The notes: generated by a model not told the origin, from the letters alone. A stretch of 64,000 nt of DNA from Desulfovibrio sp. (GCA_016218665.1 JACRDI010000004.1:39359-103358), one strand, 5' to 3'. Counted from the stretch's first letter, positions 43,227 through 52,120 are shown. A program made the numbers and translations.

Positions 43227-44465
43227 CTAGTCCCTGGCGTCGTCGTCGAAGTCGCGGGCGGCGTCCTGGGGGATCTCCTCCAGCATCTCGCCGTTCTTGC
43301 CCTTGCGCTTGGTCATGATGAGCACGCGCTTCATGGAGCCCTCGCCCTTGCTGCGGGTGAAGACGTGCTCGTCGTCCTGCAGGGTCAGGTGCACCACGCG
43401 GCGGTGGTAGCTGCTCATGGGCCGGGTGCTCTGGGTGCGGCCGGTGCTCATGGCCTTGTCGGCCAGGTGCCGGGCGATCTGCCGCAGGCGCTCGTCCTGG
43501 TTCTCCCGGTAGTCGCCGGCGTCGATCTGCACGCGCACGGAGGCGTCCATGCGCTTGGAGACCAGGCGGTTCACCAGGTACTGGATGGAGGCCAGGGTCT
43601 GGCCCTCGCGTCCAATGAGCAGGCCGGAGTTTTCCGGGTCCTCGATGCGCACGCACACGCGGTCGGCCAAAAGCTCCACCGCGACCTTGGCGTTCTCCAC
43701 CAGGGGCTTCAGCAGCTCGCCGGTGACCTCGCGGGCCACCTCCTCAAGCTTGGCCTGGTCCAGGTGGGCGATGCCCTGGGGCGCGCCATTCTCGTCATCC
43801 TCGGCCATGTTGCCGTTGGCCTCGCGGCGGGGGGCGGTGTTGCGGTTGCCGTCGGCCTCGCGGCGGGGGCGCTCGCGCCGGCGCGGCGCCGGGGCGCGGT
43901 TGCTGTCGGCCTCGCGCTCGCCGGAACGCTCGGAGCTGCGCTCACCGGAACGGTCGCCGGAACGCTCACCGGAACGCTCGCCACCGCGTCCACGGCCGCG
44001 GCTGCGGCGCGAGCGGCGGGGTTCGCGGCCCTCGCCCGAATCCGCCGCGGCGTCGGCCGGGGCTTCCTCGGCCGTGGCGGCGGCTTCGCGGGGGGCGGAC
44101 TCGGCGGGCTTCTCGGCGCGGGGCTCGGCGCGGTGCTCGGCGCGGTGCTCGGCGCGGGGCTCGGCCGGTTCGGCCTCCTCGCGCGGGGCGGGCTCGCGGC
44201 GCGGGGCCCGTTCCGGACGCTCAGCCTTGTCCGGGCGCTCCGCCCGTTCGGGCTTCTCGGCCGGGGCCTCGGCCACCAGCTTGAAGCTGCCGCGCGGCTT
44301 GGCGCGCACCACGGCCTTTTTCACTCCCACCAGGCCGAAGATGCCCGAGGAGCCGCCGGAGACGATCTCGATCTCCAGCTTGTCGCGTTTGAGGTCAAAG
44401 TGCCTGCAAGCGGCCTCGATGGCCTCGTCCAGGTTCTTGCCCTGGAATTCTTTGCTTTCGCTCAC
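43227..44465 (-). CDS. KhpB/Jag RNA-binding protein
   Basis: A 412-residue RNA-binding protein. The Jag-N domain is at residues about 1-60 (FQGKNLDEAIEAACRHF). A long Arg/Glu/Ala-rich low-complexity linker runs from about 65 to 255, with repeated GERSGERS and RAEHRAE units. A KH-II domain (VCVRIEDPENSGLLIGREGQ) and an R3H domain (RRVVHLTLQDDEHVFTRS) follow. Jag proteins act with KhpA on small RNAs and cell-wall genes. It follows yidC by 40 bases. The linker is longer than usual and likely disordered. Confidence 0.9.
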   Translation of the reverse strand: MSESKEFQGKNLDEAIEAACRHFDLKRDKLEIEIVSGGSSGIFGLVGVKKAVVRAKPRGSFKLVAEAPAEKPERAERPDKAERPERAPRREPAPREEAEPAEPRAEHRAEHRAEPRAEKPAESAPREAAATAEEAPADAAADSGEGREPRRSRRSRGRGRGGERSGERSGDRSGERSSERSGEREADSNRAPAPRRRERPRREADGNRNTAPRREANGNMAEDDENGAPQGIAHLDQAKLEEVAREVTGELLKPLVENAKVAVELLADRVCVRIEDPENSGLLIGREGQTLASIQYLVNRLVSKRMDASVRVQIDAGDYRENQDERLRQIARHLADKAMSTGRTQSTRPMSSYHRRVVHLTLQDDEHVFTRSKGEGSMKRVLIMTKRKGKNGEMLEEIPQDAARDFDDDARD

Positions 44466-44505
44466 GTGTGTCCTCCCAGCAGGTCTGTTACGCCACCGAA
44501 GATCC

Positions 44506-46122
44506 TTACGCCTTGCGCATCATCCACCACTGCTGGGCGATGGAGAGGACGTTGTTCACCAGCCAGTAGACGACGAGTCCCGAGGGGAACTGCAGGAACA
44601 GGAAGGTGAACACCACAGGCATGAGCAGCATGATCTTGGCCTGCATGGGGTCCCCGCCCGTGGGGGTCATCTTCTGCTGGATGAACATGGTGGCCCCCAT
44701 GATCAGGGGGGTGACATAATAGGGGTCCTTGGCCGAGAGGTCGGCCAGCCACACAAGGTCGGTGAAGGGCACGTTGGGGATGAACGCCGCGTGCCGAAGC
44801 TCGATGCTGCCCAGGAGCGCCTTGTACAGGCCGAAGAACACGGGAATCTGCACGATCATGGGCAGGCAGCCGCCGGCCGGGTTGACCTTGTAGGTCTTGT
44901 AGAGACCCATGATCTCCTGGTTCATGCGCTCCTTGTCGTCGGCGTACTTCTCGCGCAGCTTCTGGATCATGGGCTGGATCTTCTTCATCTGCTCCATGCT
45001 CTTGTAGCTTTTCTGCGAAAGGGGCCAGAAGATGAGCTTGATGAGCACGGTGAGCAGGATGATGGCCACGCCGTAGTTGTGCACGAACTTGTAGAACCAG
45101 TTCAGCACCTTCAGAAGCGGTACGGCGATGAGGTGGAACCAGCCGAAGTCCACGGCCTGCTCCAGCTTGTTCGGCATGTTCGCCAGGATGGAGCGGTCGG
45201 CCGGGCCCATGTAGTAGGAGCAGCCCACGGTCTTGGCCTGGCCGGGCTCGAAGGTGACGGCGTTGCTCACCGCCAGGTTGAACACGTCGTCCTTGAGCTT
45301 GCCGTTGGTCAGCGCGCCCTCGGCCTTGGGCATGGCCGCGAACAGGAAGTAGTTGCTCTCCACCGCGGTCCAGTTGACGGGATCCTTGGGGGCCACGCCC
45401 TTTTCCTTCATCTCCGCGTGGTCGGTGACTTCCTCGAAGCCGCCCTTGACCTTGCCGTAGGCGATGCGGGTGGGGTTGTACTTGTCCTCGCCCTTGGGGG
45501 AGAGGCCGGCGGTGGCGATGGTGAAGGCCACCCGGCCGGACACCGGGGCGCTGCCGCCGTTGGTGACGGTGGTCTCCTCAGTGACGAGGTAGGAGTCGGC
45601 GCTCACGGTGAGGCGGCGCTCGATCTTGAGCCCCGCGGCCTCGCCGGTGAAGACCAGGGTCTTCTTCTCGCTGCCGGAAATCTCGCTGTCGGCCGCGTCG
45701 GAGGTCCAGCCCTGGGCGTTCCAGGTGTGCACTTCGCTGCCCTCGGGCAGGATGACCAGGCCCAGGGCGGCCTTGTCGCGCGCGCTCTGGCCCACGATGT
45801 CGATGCGAGCGGAGTCCTTGGCGATGGTCTCGCGGAAATTCTGGAGCACGAAGCTCTCCAGCACGCCGCCCTGGGTGTTGAAGCGGGCGGTGTAGAGCGG
45901 GGTCTTCACCGTCACGGCGCGGCCCTGGGACAGCACGGCGGAGGCGCCCTCCACCGGAGTGGCGGCCTTGGCGCCGGCCTGCGCGGCGGACTGTTCAAGC
46001 TTGGCTTCGGGCTGGGCGGCCGTGGGCGGGGTCTTGGGTTCGTCGGGCGGGAAGAAGTAGCTCCAGCCGAAAAGGACGACGAGGGAAAGGGCCAGGGCCG
46101 CTATGAGGCGTTTGGTGTCCAT
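44506..46122 (-). CDS. yidC: Membrane protein insertase YidC
   Basis: Inner-membrane insertase of 538 residues. An N-terminal membrane anchor (ALALSLVVLFGWSYFF) is followed by a large periplasmic beta domain (about 60-320). The core starts at VDFGWFHLIAVPLLKVLNWF. Conserved segments NYGVAIILLTVLIKLIFWPL and NPAGGCLPMIVQIPVFFGLY and the C-terminal GLVVYWLVNNVLSI are all present. It follows yidD by 4 bases. Confidence 0.97.
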   Translation of the reverse strand: MDTKRLIAALALSLVVLFGWSYFFPPDEPKTPPTAAQPEAKLEQSAAQAGAKAATPVEGASAVLSQGRAVTVKTPLYTARFNTQGGVLESFVLQNFRETIAKDSARIDIVGQSARDKAALGLVILPEGSEVHTWNAQGWTSDAADSEISGSEKKTLVFTGEAAGLKIERRLTVSADSYLVTEETTVTNGGSAPVSGRVAFTIATAGLSPKGEDKYNPTRIAYGKVKGGFEEVTDHAEMKEKGVAPKDPVNWTAVESNYFLFAAMPKAEGALTNGKLKDDVFNLAVSNAVTFEPGQAKTVGCSYYMGPADRSILANMPNKLEQAVDFGWFHLIAVPLLKVLNWFYKFVHNYGVAIILLTVLIKLIFWPLSQKSYKSMEQMKKIQPMIQKLREKYADDKERMNQEIMGLYKTYKVNPAGGCLPMIVQIPVFFGLYKALLGSIELRHAAFIPNVPFTDLVWLADLSAKDPYYVTPLIMGATMFIQQKMTPTGGDPMQAKIMLLMPVVFTFLFLQFPSGLVVYWLVNNVLSIAQQWWMMRKA

Positions 46123-46126
46123 GGTG

Positions 46127-46411
46127 TCAGCTCACGTGGGTGTCTGGGACGTTGGGGGTAAAACCGACGGGCACGGGGTCGTACCCGCCCCGGCACAGGG
46201 GCTGGCAGCGCAGGATGCGCCACAGTGTAAGGAGGCCGCCCTTGCAGGCGCCGTGCAGAATCACGGCCTGCCGGGCGTACTGCGAGCAGGAGGGCTCAAA
46301 GCGGCAGGAGCCCGCGAAGAGGGGGGACAAAAGTCTCTGGTAGAGCCAGATGAGCGCCAGCAGGACGGACTGCCCGGCTGAGCGGTCCACCCCGCGCGTG
46401 ACTCTCAGCAT
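46127..46411 (-). CDS. yidD: Membrane protein insertion efficiency factor YidD
   Basis: A 94-residue membrane-associated protein. The diagnostic core is IWLYQRLLSPLFAGSCRFEP followed by CSQYARQAVILHGACKGG and RCQPLCRGGYDPVP. It overlaps the end of rnpA by 7 bases and precedes yidC. Confidence 0.95.
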   Translation of the reverse strand: MLRVTRGVDRSAGQSVLLALIWLYQRLLSPLFAGSCRFEPSCSQYARQAVILHGACKGGLLTLWRILRCQPLCRGGYDPVPVGFTPNVPDTHVS

Positions 46412-46800
46412 GGAGACCTCGCGTCGGTCATCCCGCCGCCGTCCTCCCGGGCAAGCCGGGAGAGGACGGGGAGGAACTCCTGTTCCACCAGGGCCATGTC
46501 GACCTGTTTCGGGTCCAGGTTCCGTTTCGGAACGACGACGATGTCGATGGCCCGGCCGATCATGCCCTGGTGCAGCCTGAAAAATTCGCGCAACACGCGC
46601 CGTACGCGGTTGCGCACGACCGCCCGCCCCACCTTGCGGCTTACCGTAAGGCCAAGCCGCAAGTCCCCCTCCGCACCTTCGCGCTCCAGCAAAAAGAGCA
46701 CGAAATGGCGGGTGAAGATCTTGCGGCCCGTGTCGTAGCAGGCGCCGAAGCTCCTGCTGTCCGGCAGGCGGCGGCTCTTCGGCCAGCCTAGAGGGCTAAT
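46405..46800 (-). CDS. rnpA: Ribonuclease P protein component, apparent ATT start
   Basis: Protein subunit of RNase P for tRNA 5' processing. The RNR motif is [18 protein letters not shown], and the N-terminal core [20 protein letters not shown] aligns with E. coli PRELRLLTPSQF. The frame has no ATG, GTG or TTG between that core and a GTG at 46974. That GTG lies just upstream of the expected transcript start. An ATT at 46800, with AAGGGG upstream, gives the same six residues before the conserved Pro as in E. coli. So ATT is my chosen start; it overlaps rpmH by 13 bases. Confidence 0.85.
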   Translation of the reverse strand: MSPLGWPKSRRLPDSRSFGACYDTGRKIFTRHFVLFLLEREGAEGDLRLGLTVSRKVGRAVVRNRVRRVLREFFRLHQGMIGRAIDIVVVPKRNLDPKQVDMALVEQEFLPVLSRLAREDGGGMTDARSPC

Positions 46801-46925
46801 CTCTTGCGCCCCTTCTGACGGCGGCGGCGCAGAACGGCCTGGCCGTTCTTGGTGCGGGAGCGGACGAGGAAACCGTGGGTGCGCTTCCTTCTGATCTTGC
46901 GGGGCTGGTAGGTACGCTTGCTCAT
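46788..46925 (-). CDS. rpmH: 50S ribosomal protein L34
   Basis: A 45-residue basic protein, [19 protein letters not shown] and the arginine-rich end [13 protein letters not shown]. Normal length. It is the first gene of the rpmH-rnpA-yidD-yidC-jag-mnmE operon, with AGGAG before the ATG and a strong promoter upstream. The whole gene lies inside an open rnpA reading frame in another phase. Confidence 0.97.
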   Translation of the reverse strand: MSKRTYQPRKIRRKRTHGFLVRSRTKNGQAVLRRRRQKGRKRLAL

Positions 46926-46976
46926 TATGTTTTCTCCTGAGAGGATGATGTCGTCTCCGGCGGCGCGGAACCAAGC

Positions 46977-47005
46977 CCTATAGACGCAACAAACGCGTCC
47001 GTCAA
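46977..47005 (-). promoter_or_regulatory. Promoter of the rpmH-rnpA-yidDC-jag-mnmE operon
   Basis: On the minus strand, -35 TTGACG (47005-47000), 17-base spacer, -10 TATAGG (46982-46977). Expected transcript start is near 46970, about 45 bases before rpmH. Confidence 0.8.
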
Positions 47006-47074
47006 GCATATGTTTCCCTGGGGGTGCCGAGCGCGCCCTTTCCGGACCGACTCTTCTCTGTTACCCTCTTACGC

Positions 47075-47827
47075 ATGTCGAGGCAAGTATTCCTTTCCAC
47101 CCGCCGGGGCTACCGCGAAGCAGTGCGCCCGCAGCAGGGCGAGACCGCCTTCCAGGTGGTGCTGGAGCACACGGATCTTTTCGTCACCGCCGAGGCCGAC
47201 CTGCGCGAGCCCATGCTCGACCTGGTGCGCCGGCTGCGCGGCGAGCTCAAGAACTTCATGCTCACGCACCCCGGCTTCCGCGAGAGCCTGGTGCCCTTCC
47301 CCGTGCCGGACGACGCCCCGTTCATCGCCCGCGAGATGGCCCGGGCCGCCGCGCTGGTGAACGTCGGCCCCATGGCCGCCGTGGCCGGCACCTTCGCCCA
47401 GTTGGTGGCCGACCACTTCCGCGGCCAAAGCCCGAACCTCATCGTGGAAAACGGCGGCGACCTCTACCTGCACTCCACAAAGGAGCGCGTGGTCGCGCTT
47501 CTGGGCGATCCCGAATCCGGCGCGCGCCTGGGGCTGCGCCTCGGCCCCGGAGACTTCCCGGTGAGCCTGTGCGCCTCCTCGGCCACCATCGGTCCGTCGC
47601 TCAGCCTGGGCGCGGGCGAGCTGGTGGCCGTGCGCTCCAAGTCCGGCGCCTTTGCCGACGCCGCGGCCACGGCCCTGGCCAACCTCATCGACGGCCCGGA
47701 CGACCTGGACCTGGTGCTGGCGCGGGCCAGAAAGATGGCCCCGCTGGGACTGGAAGGGGTGTTCGCGCAGGCCGGGGGCAAGCTCGGCGTGTGGGGCAAG
47801 ATGGAGCTGGTGGCCCTGGAGGGATAG
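47075..47827 (+). CDS. UPF0280 family protein (ApbE-related fold)
   Basis: A 250-residue cytoplasmic protein. The family segments LVNVGPMAAVAGTFAQLVAD (about 95-115) and IVENGGDLYL (about 130-140), then SLCASSATIGPSLSLG, match UPF0280, a distant relative of the flavin transferase ApbE. Function unknown. I start at the ATG giving MSRQVFLST; an in-frame ATG 51 bases upstream lies very near the divergent rpmH promoter and is less likely. Confidence 0.8.
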   Translation: MSRQVFLSTRRGYREAVRPQQGETAFQVVLEHTDLFVTAEADLREPMLDLVRRLRGELKNFMLTHPGFRESLVPFPVPDDAPFIAREMARAAALVNVGPMAAVAGTFAQLVADHFRGQSPNLIVENGGDLYLHSTKERVVALLGDPESGARLGLRLGPGDFPVSLCASSATIGPSLSLGAGELVAVRSKSGAFADAAATALANLIDGPDDLDLVLARARKMAPLGLEGVFAQAGGKLGVWGKMELVALEG

Positions 47828-47836
47828 CGCCCCGGA

Positions 47837-48811
47837 TCAGGGCAGGAGGGGCCAGGCGACGCCGGACGGCGCGATGCCGGGCAGCGGCCCCCGTACAGCC
47901 CCGCGTACAGGCCAGCAGGGGAACTCGCGCCCGGCCTTGAAGCCCACGCCCACCGCGCCCTTCTGGACATAGAGCACAAAGGCCCAGGCCGGGTCGAAGC
48001 CGCTCTGCGTGGCCGACCAGAAACCTTCCGCGGCAATGCTTCCCAAGGCGGCAAGCTCGTCCGGCAGCGCCGGATTGGCCCGGCCCGCATCCACAAGGGA
48101 CTCCAGCTCGCGGATGTCCGGCAGGCGCCAGCCCTCGCCCTGTGCAGCGGCGAAGTCCTGCGCCCCGCGCCAATCCAGCAGCCCCGCGTCCAGCCGCTGC
48201 GGATGCAGCCACACGAGCCCGCTGAACCGGTCCAGCACGCCCTCTTCCCCGTTCACGGCCGCCTCCGCGAAGCGCGGCGCGGGCCAGGGCAGCCCCCTGC
48301 GCAGCTCGCCGTCCTGCCCGCTGCCGGCGCAGGCAATGGCCGCGCCCGAACCGTCGAAGCAGCCCTGCTGCCCGGTGCGCGGCAGGACCGCGCTCTCGCC
48401 GCGCACGGGCCAGAGCAGACGGAACTCGTCCTTGCGGCTGTAGAACAGCCTGCCGCCCTCGAAATGGGCGTTCCAGGCGTAGGTCTCCTGCCCGGCCTTG
48501 CTGGTGGAGGTCCAGTACCAGCCGAGGAACACGTCGCGGAAGGGATGCCCGGCGGGCAGGGCCGGCTGCCGGGCGGAGTGGTCGATCAGGGAGCGCAGCT
48601 CCGCGCGGTTGGGCATGCGCCAGTCGGAGAAGCCGAGGAAGCCTTGGCGGTTCATGTCGGCCACGGCGGCGAGCCCCTCGGCCCAGGTGACGGGAGCGCC
48701 CAGGGGATTGGCCTGGCGCGGCCAGAAAAGGCCGGTCGCGGCATCCTGGACGAGATCGGCCGCGAGATCGGCCGCGAGATCAGGCGATGGGAGCAGGAAG
48801 CGCGCGCTCAT
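47837..48811 (-). CDS. DUF1566 (Lcl-type) domain protein
   Basis: A 324-residue protein with two DUF1566 repeats: LVQDAATGLFWPRQ...GFSDWRMPNRAELRSLID, then RFSGLVWLHP...GEGWRLPDIRELESLVD with GFWSATQSG and KAGREFPCWPVRG. These domains bind ligands, often outside the cell, but no signal peptide is evident. The N-terminus contains a short DLAADLAADL repeat. It converges with the UPF0280 gene, 9 bases apart. Confidence 0.75.
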   Translation of the reverse strand: MSARFLLPSPDLAADLAADLVQDAATGLFWPRQANPLGAPVTWAEGLAAVADMNRQGFLGFSDWRMPNRAELRSLIDHSARQPALPAGHPFRDVFLGWYWTSTSKAGQETYAWNAHFEGGRLFYSRKDEFRLLWPVRGESAVLPRTGQQGCFDGSGAAIACAGSGQDGELRRGLPWPAPRFAEAAVNGEEGVLDRFSGLVWLHPQRLDAGLLDWRGAQDFAAAQGEGWRLPDIRELESLVDAGRANPALPDELAALGSIAAEGFWSATQSGFDPAWAFVLYVQKGAVGVGFKAGREFPCWPVRGAVRGPLPGIAPSGVAWPLLP

Positions 48812-48824
48812 GCCCCCTCCACGT

Positions 48825-49292
48825 CTACTTGGGCACTGCGCGCGCGGCGCGGATGGCCGAAAGGGTATCCTGGTAGGCGGTCGCGGCCTGGGCGTTCGGC
48901 GCGCGCGAAACGGCGCGCTCGGCCAGGTCCTGGGCCTCTTCCAGCTTGACCCCGCGCCGCAGCAGCACCCAGGCCAGGTTGTTCATGATCTCCGGGTTTT
49001 CCGGCAGACGCTCCAGGGCGGCGCGGTACTCGCCTTCGGCGTCCTGCAGCCTGCCCTGGCCGTAGTACACGTTGCCCAGGTACAGGCGGGCCAGAGGTTC
49101 GCGGTGCATGGCCTGCCTGTATTCCGAGGCCGCGGCCTCCAGGTCGCCCTTGGACTCGTTGGCCATGCCCAGCTGCAGATGCTCCTTGGCCGAGAGGGGG
49201 TCATCGTACACGCTGATGCGCGGCATGGCGCAGCCCACGGCCGCAATGCCAAGCGCCAGGACCAGGGGGATGAGCAGGCGGTTGCGCGTCAT
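48825..49292 (-). CDS. TPR-repeat lipoprotein
   Basis: A 155-residue lipoprotein with lipobox AVGC. Two or more tetratricopeptide repeats follow (AKEHLQLGMANESKGDLEAA, ARLYLGNVYYGQGRLQDAEG, PEIMNNLAWVLLRRGVKLEE). It overlaps the C39 peptidase gene by 4 bases (ATGA). In PA2778-type proteins a C39 peptidase and a TPR are one polypeptide; here they are two coupled genes. Confidence 0.83.
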   Translation of the reverse strand: MTRNRLLIPLVLALGIAAVGCAMPRISVYDDPLSAKEHLQLGMANESKGDLEAAASEYRQAMHREPLARLYLGNVYYGQGRLQDAEGEYRAALERLPENPEIMNNLAWVLLRRGVKLEEAQDLAERAVSRAPNAQAATAYQDTLSAIRAARAVPK

Positions 49293-49915
49293 CTGTGCTC
49301 CTTTGGGGTGGGCTGCGCAGGCGGCGCGCCCGGCGTCACCAGCAGAATCCAGTTGTCCGCCCCCGCCCAGGACGCGAGGAACGAGCCCCAGGAGAAGCGC
49401 ACGCCCTGGCGGCGGCCGGAATTGGCGACCACGCCCTCGCCGTCGTAGCCGGTGACGACCATGAAGTGCATGACGCGGATGCCGCCGAAGCCCTCGTCCA
49501 CCATGACCAGCGGCGGGGTGCCCGCGTCCACGGCCCCGGCCAGGTCCGCGGCGGAGCCCCGGAAGAAGCGCGCCTGGTGCCCGCGCCCGCGCGCATACAG
49601 CGCCAGATCCAGGTTCAGGGTGCCGCGCAGGCTCTTGCTGTAGATGACGCGGGAAATCTCGTCCGGCGTGGCGGGATCGCCCAGATGGTTCAGCACCATG
49701 GCCAGGGAGGCCGGGCCGCACTGGCGGTCTTCCTGGGCGTGGAAAGGCACGCCGCGCACCTCTCCCCTGCCCGGCGGCGGCATGAAGCCGGGCGGCGGCT
49801 GGGCGCAGCCAGAAAGCCCCAGAGCCAGCACCAGGCAGAGGACGACGGCCGGAAAAAGCGCGAGGACCGCCCCGGAGGGCGGTCCAACGCGGCGGATGAT
49901 GCGGGTGATGGGCAT
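49289..49915 (-). CDS. PA2778-family C39-like cysteine peptidase lipoprotein
   Basis: A 208-residue lipoprotein (lipobox LSGC, C37) with a C39 peptidase fold. The catalytic Cys is C66 in DRQCGPASLAMVL and the His is H150 in MHFMVVTGYD, with an Asn/Asp expected in ANSG. Such domains cleave leader peptides or act as membrane-anchored proteases. It lies between the PA2779-family gene and the TPR lipoprotein, the conserved PA2779-PA2778 order. Confidence 0.85.
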   Translation of the reverse strand: MPITRIIRRVGPPSGAVLALFPAVVLCLVLALGLSGCAQPPPGFMPPPGRGEVRGVPFHAQEDRQCGPASLAMVLNHLGDPATPDEISRVIYSKSLRGTLNLDLALYARGRGHQARFFRGSAADLAGAVDAGTPPLVMVDEGFGGIRVMHFMVVTGYDGEGVVANSGRRQGVRFSWGSFLASWAGADNWILLVTPGAPPAQPTPKEHR

Positions 49916-49939
49916 GGCTCCGTGCCGTACCGGCTCGGG

Positions 49940-50338
49940 CTACCGGATGGTGACCGTCTTGTCGCTGAGCTTCAGAATGACCACCACCAGCAGCACGATG
50001 ACGAGCAGGGCGATGACGAAGCCGATGCCGTCGCCGCCGGCGTCCAGGGAGTTGAGCTGGCTGGCCAGGCTGTGCAGGTCGGCGTCCGTGGCGGCGGAGA
50101 GCTTGGTGCTGATCTCCTGGTCGGTGTAGCCCAGGGCGGAAAGCTTGGCCTTGACGGCCTTGTGCTCCAGCACCTTCTGCACATCAGCCATGTCCTGGGT
50201 GCGCAGCTCGGAGGCGGCGGTCATGGCCGTGGGCACCATGGCGGCCTCGCCTTTGGGCACAAAGGAAATGAGCGACATGACCATGACCAGGATGAAAGCA
50301 GTGTGGCGCATGAGCGTCGTGTTGAGGATCGACTGCAT
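49940..50338 (-). CDS. PA2779 family membrane protein
   Basis: A 132-residue protein with an N-terminal signal-type segment (FILVMVMSLISFVPKGEA), a central helical region (MADVQKVLEHKAVKAKLSAL, then GYTDQEISTKLSAATDADLH), and a C-terminal membrane segment (IGFVIALLVIVLLVVVILKL). This is the PA2779 pattern. GGAGG precedes the ATG. It may be the substrate or partner of the following C39-type peptidase (inference). Confidence 0.8.
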   Translation of the reverse strand: MQSILNTTLMRHTAFILVMVMSLISFVPKGEAAMVPTAMTAASELRTQDMADVQKVLEHKAVKAKLSALGYTDQEISTKLSAATDADLHSLASQLNSLDAGGDGIGFVIALLVIVLLVVVILKLSDKTVTIR

Positions 50339-50416
50339 GTAGCCTCCCGTTTTTTTTGCGTGTGCGGTTTGCACCTGCGCGCCAAGCCGCCTGCAACTGG
50401 CCGCGCGCACCGTGAC

Positions 50417-50446
50417 TTCATACAAAGTCCCTGCGATTTCTGTCAA
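50417..50446 (-). promoter_or_regulatory. Promoter of the PA2779-PA2778-TPR operon
   Basis: On the minus strand, -35 TTGACA (50446-50441), 18-base spacer, -10 TATGAA (50422-50417), about 80 bases before the PA2779 start. Confidence 0.6.
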
Positions 50447-50493
50447 TACGCCGGGCGAAAAGCGTGGCCTTTTCCCAATACGTACTCGCCGAG

Positions 50494-51888
50494 CTACAGC
50501 TCCAGGGCCCGGCGGATTCGCGCCAGGCTCTCGGCCTTGCCCAGGGCGCACATGGTCTCGAACAGGCCGGGGCTGGCGGTCTTGCCGGTCAAAGCCACGC
50601 GCAGGGGCTGGGCCACGGCCTTGAACTTCAGGCCGCGCTCGTCCAGGAAGGCCTGGGTGGCGGCTTCCAGCGCCTTGTGGTCGGCGTATTCCGCCGGGGC
50701 CTCGTAGACGGGCAGAAGCGCGCTGAGCAGCTCCCGCGCCTCGGGCTTCAGCTGGTCGGCCACGGCCTTCTCGTCGTAGGACAGGTGCGCGGCGTCCACC
50801 AGGAACAGACGGATCATGTCGGCCATCTCCACCAGGGTCTTGGCGCGCGGCTGCAGCAGCGGCACGATGGACGCCAGATAGGCCGGATCGAGCTTGAGGC
50901 CGGTCGCATCGCCGATGTATCCCGGCAGCAGCGCGGCCAGGCGCTCCGGGGCGGCCTCCTTGATGTAGTGGGCGTTCAGCCACTCCAGCTTCTTCATGTC
51001 GAACACCGAGGGCGAGTTGCCCAGGTTGCCGGTGCCGAAGAGCTTCACCAGCTCCTCGCGGCTGAATATCTCCTGGTCGCCGTGGCTCCAGCCCAGGCGC
51101 GCCAGGTAGTTCACCAGGGCCTCCGGCAGGTAGCCCATGGTCTTGTACTCCATGACGGAGAGCGCGCCGTGGCGCTTGGACAGCTTGGCCTTGTCCGGCC
51201 CGAGGATCATGGGCACGTGGCCGAACTCCGGCACGCTCCAGCCGAAGGCCTGGTACAAAAGGATCTGGCGCGGGGTGTTGGCCACGTGGTCGTCGCCGCG
51301 CAGCACGTGGGTCACGCCCATGTCGTGGTCGTCCACCACCACAGCCAGATTGTAGGTGGGCGAGCCGTCGCCGCGGCGCAGGATCATGTCGTCCATCTCG
51401 GCGTTCTGCACGGCCGTGGGGCCCTTCACCATGTCGTGGAAGGCCGTCACGCCGTCCTGCGGGGTCTTGAAGCGCACCACGTGTCCAGTTCCAGGACCGA
51501 GGCCGGCCTCGCGGCAGCGGCCGTCGTACTTGGGCTTGCGGCCTTCGGCCCGCGCCTTTTCGCGCATGGCCTCCACCTCGTCGGGCGTGCACTTGCACCA
51601 GTAGGCGTGGCCGGTCTCAAGCAATTTGTCTATGTAGCCGTTGTAGAGGTCGAAGCGCTGGCTCTGGAACACGGCGGTTCCCTCGGCGGCCAGGTCAAGC
51701 CAGGCCATGGCCTCGATGATGGCGTCCGTGGCTTCCTGGGTGCTGCGCTCGCGGTCGGTGTCCTCCACGCGCAGCAGGAAGTGGCCGCCCTTGCTCTTGG
51801 CAAGCAGCCAGCTGAAAAGCGCGGTGCGCGCGCCGCCGATGTGCAGGTAGCCGGTGGGGCTGGGGGCGAAACGGGTGGTGATGCTCAT
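50494..51888 (-). CDS. gltX: Glutamate-tRNA ligase
   Basis: Class I synthetase of 464 residues charging tRNA-Glu, also the source of glutamyl-tRNA for the C5 tetrapyrrole route. RFAPSPTGYLHIGGARTALF holds the HIGH motif, and KLSKRHG is the KMSKS motif. VLRGDDHVANTPRQI and the WSHGDQEIFS region are typical. It starts 4 bases after the Nfu-type gene in a two-gene operon. Confidence 0.97.
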   Translation of the reverse strand: MSITTRFAPSPTGYLHIGGARTALFSWLLAKSKGGHFLLRVEDTDRERSTQEATDAIIEAMAWLDLAAEGTAVFQSQRFDLYNGYIDKLLETGHAYWCKCTPDEVEAMREKARAEGRKPKYDGRCREAGLGPGTGHVVRFKTPQDGVTAFHDMVKGPTAVQNAEMDDMILRRGDGSPTYNLAVVVDDHDMGVTHVLRGDDHVANTPRQILLYQAFGWSVPEFGHVPMILGPDKAKLSKRHGALSVMEYKTMGYLPEALVNYLARLGWSHGDQEIFSREELVKLFGTGNLGNSPSVFDMKKLEWLNAHYIKEAAPERLAALLPGYIGDATGLKLDPAYLASIVPLLQPRAKTLVEMADMIRLFLVDAAHLSYDEKAVADQLKPEARELLSALLPVYEAPAEYADHKALEAATQAFLDERGLKFKAVAQPLRVALTGKTASPGLFETMCALGKAESLARIRRALEL

Positions 51889-51892
51889 TGCG

Positions 51893-52120
51893 CTACTCCG
51901 TGACGTGCTCGACGGCCTTGACCTGGGGCACTTCCTTGAGCACGACGCGCTCCACGCCGCTTTTGAGGGTCATCTGCGACATGGGGCAGCCCTTACAGCG
52001 GCCGGTCAGCCGCACCTTCACGATGCCCTTGTCCGTCACCTCGACCAGTTCCACGTCTCCGCCATCGGCCTGCAGCATGGGCCGAACCTTGGCCAGGGCG
52101 GCCTCCACCTTCTCGCGCAT
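51893..52120 (-). CDS. NifU C-terminal-domain (Nfu-type) Fe-S scaffold
   Basis: A 75-residue stand-alone Nfu domain with the cluster motif GRCKGCPMSQMTL (C42, C45), preceded by VRPMLQADGGDVELVEV. It carries a 4Fe-4S cluster between two monomers for delivery to target proteins. GGAGGACG precedes the ATG. Confidence 0.93.
   Translation of the reverse strand: MREKVEAALAKVRPMLQADGGDVELVEVTDKGIVKVRLTGRCKGCPMSQMTLKSGVERVVLKEVPQVKAVEHVTE

Noticed and set aside
46405..46974. Long 189-residue form of RnpA starting at GTG 46974
   Set aside because: The GTG lies about 3 bases downstream of the -10 and before the expected transcript start, so the start would not be on the mRNA; kept only as an alternative.
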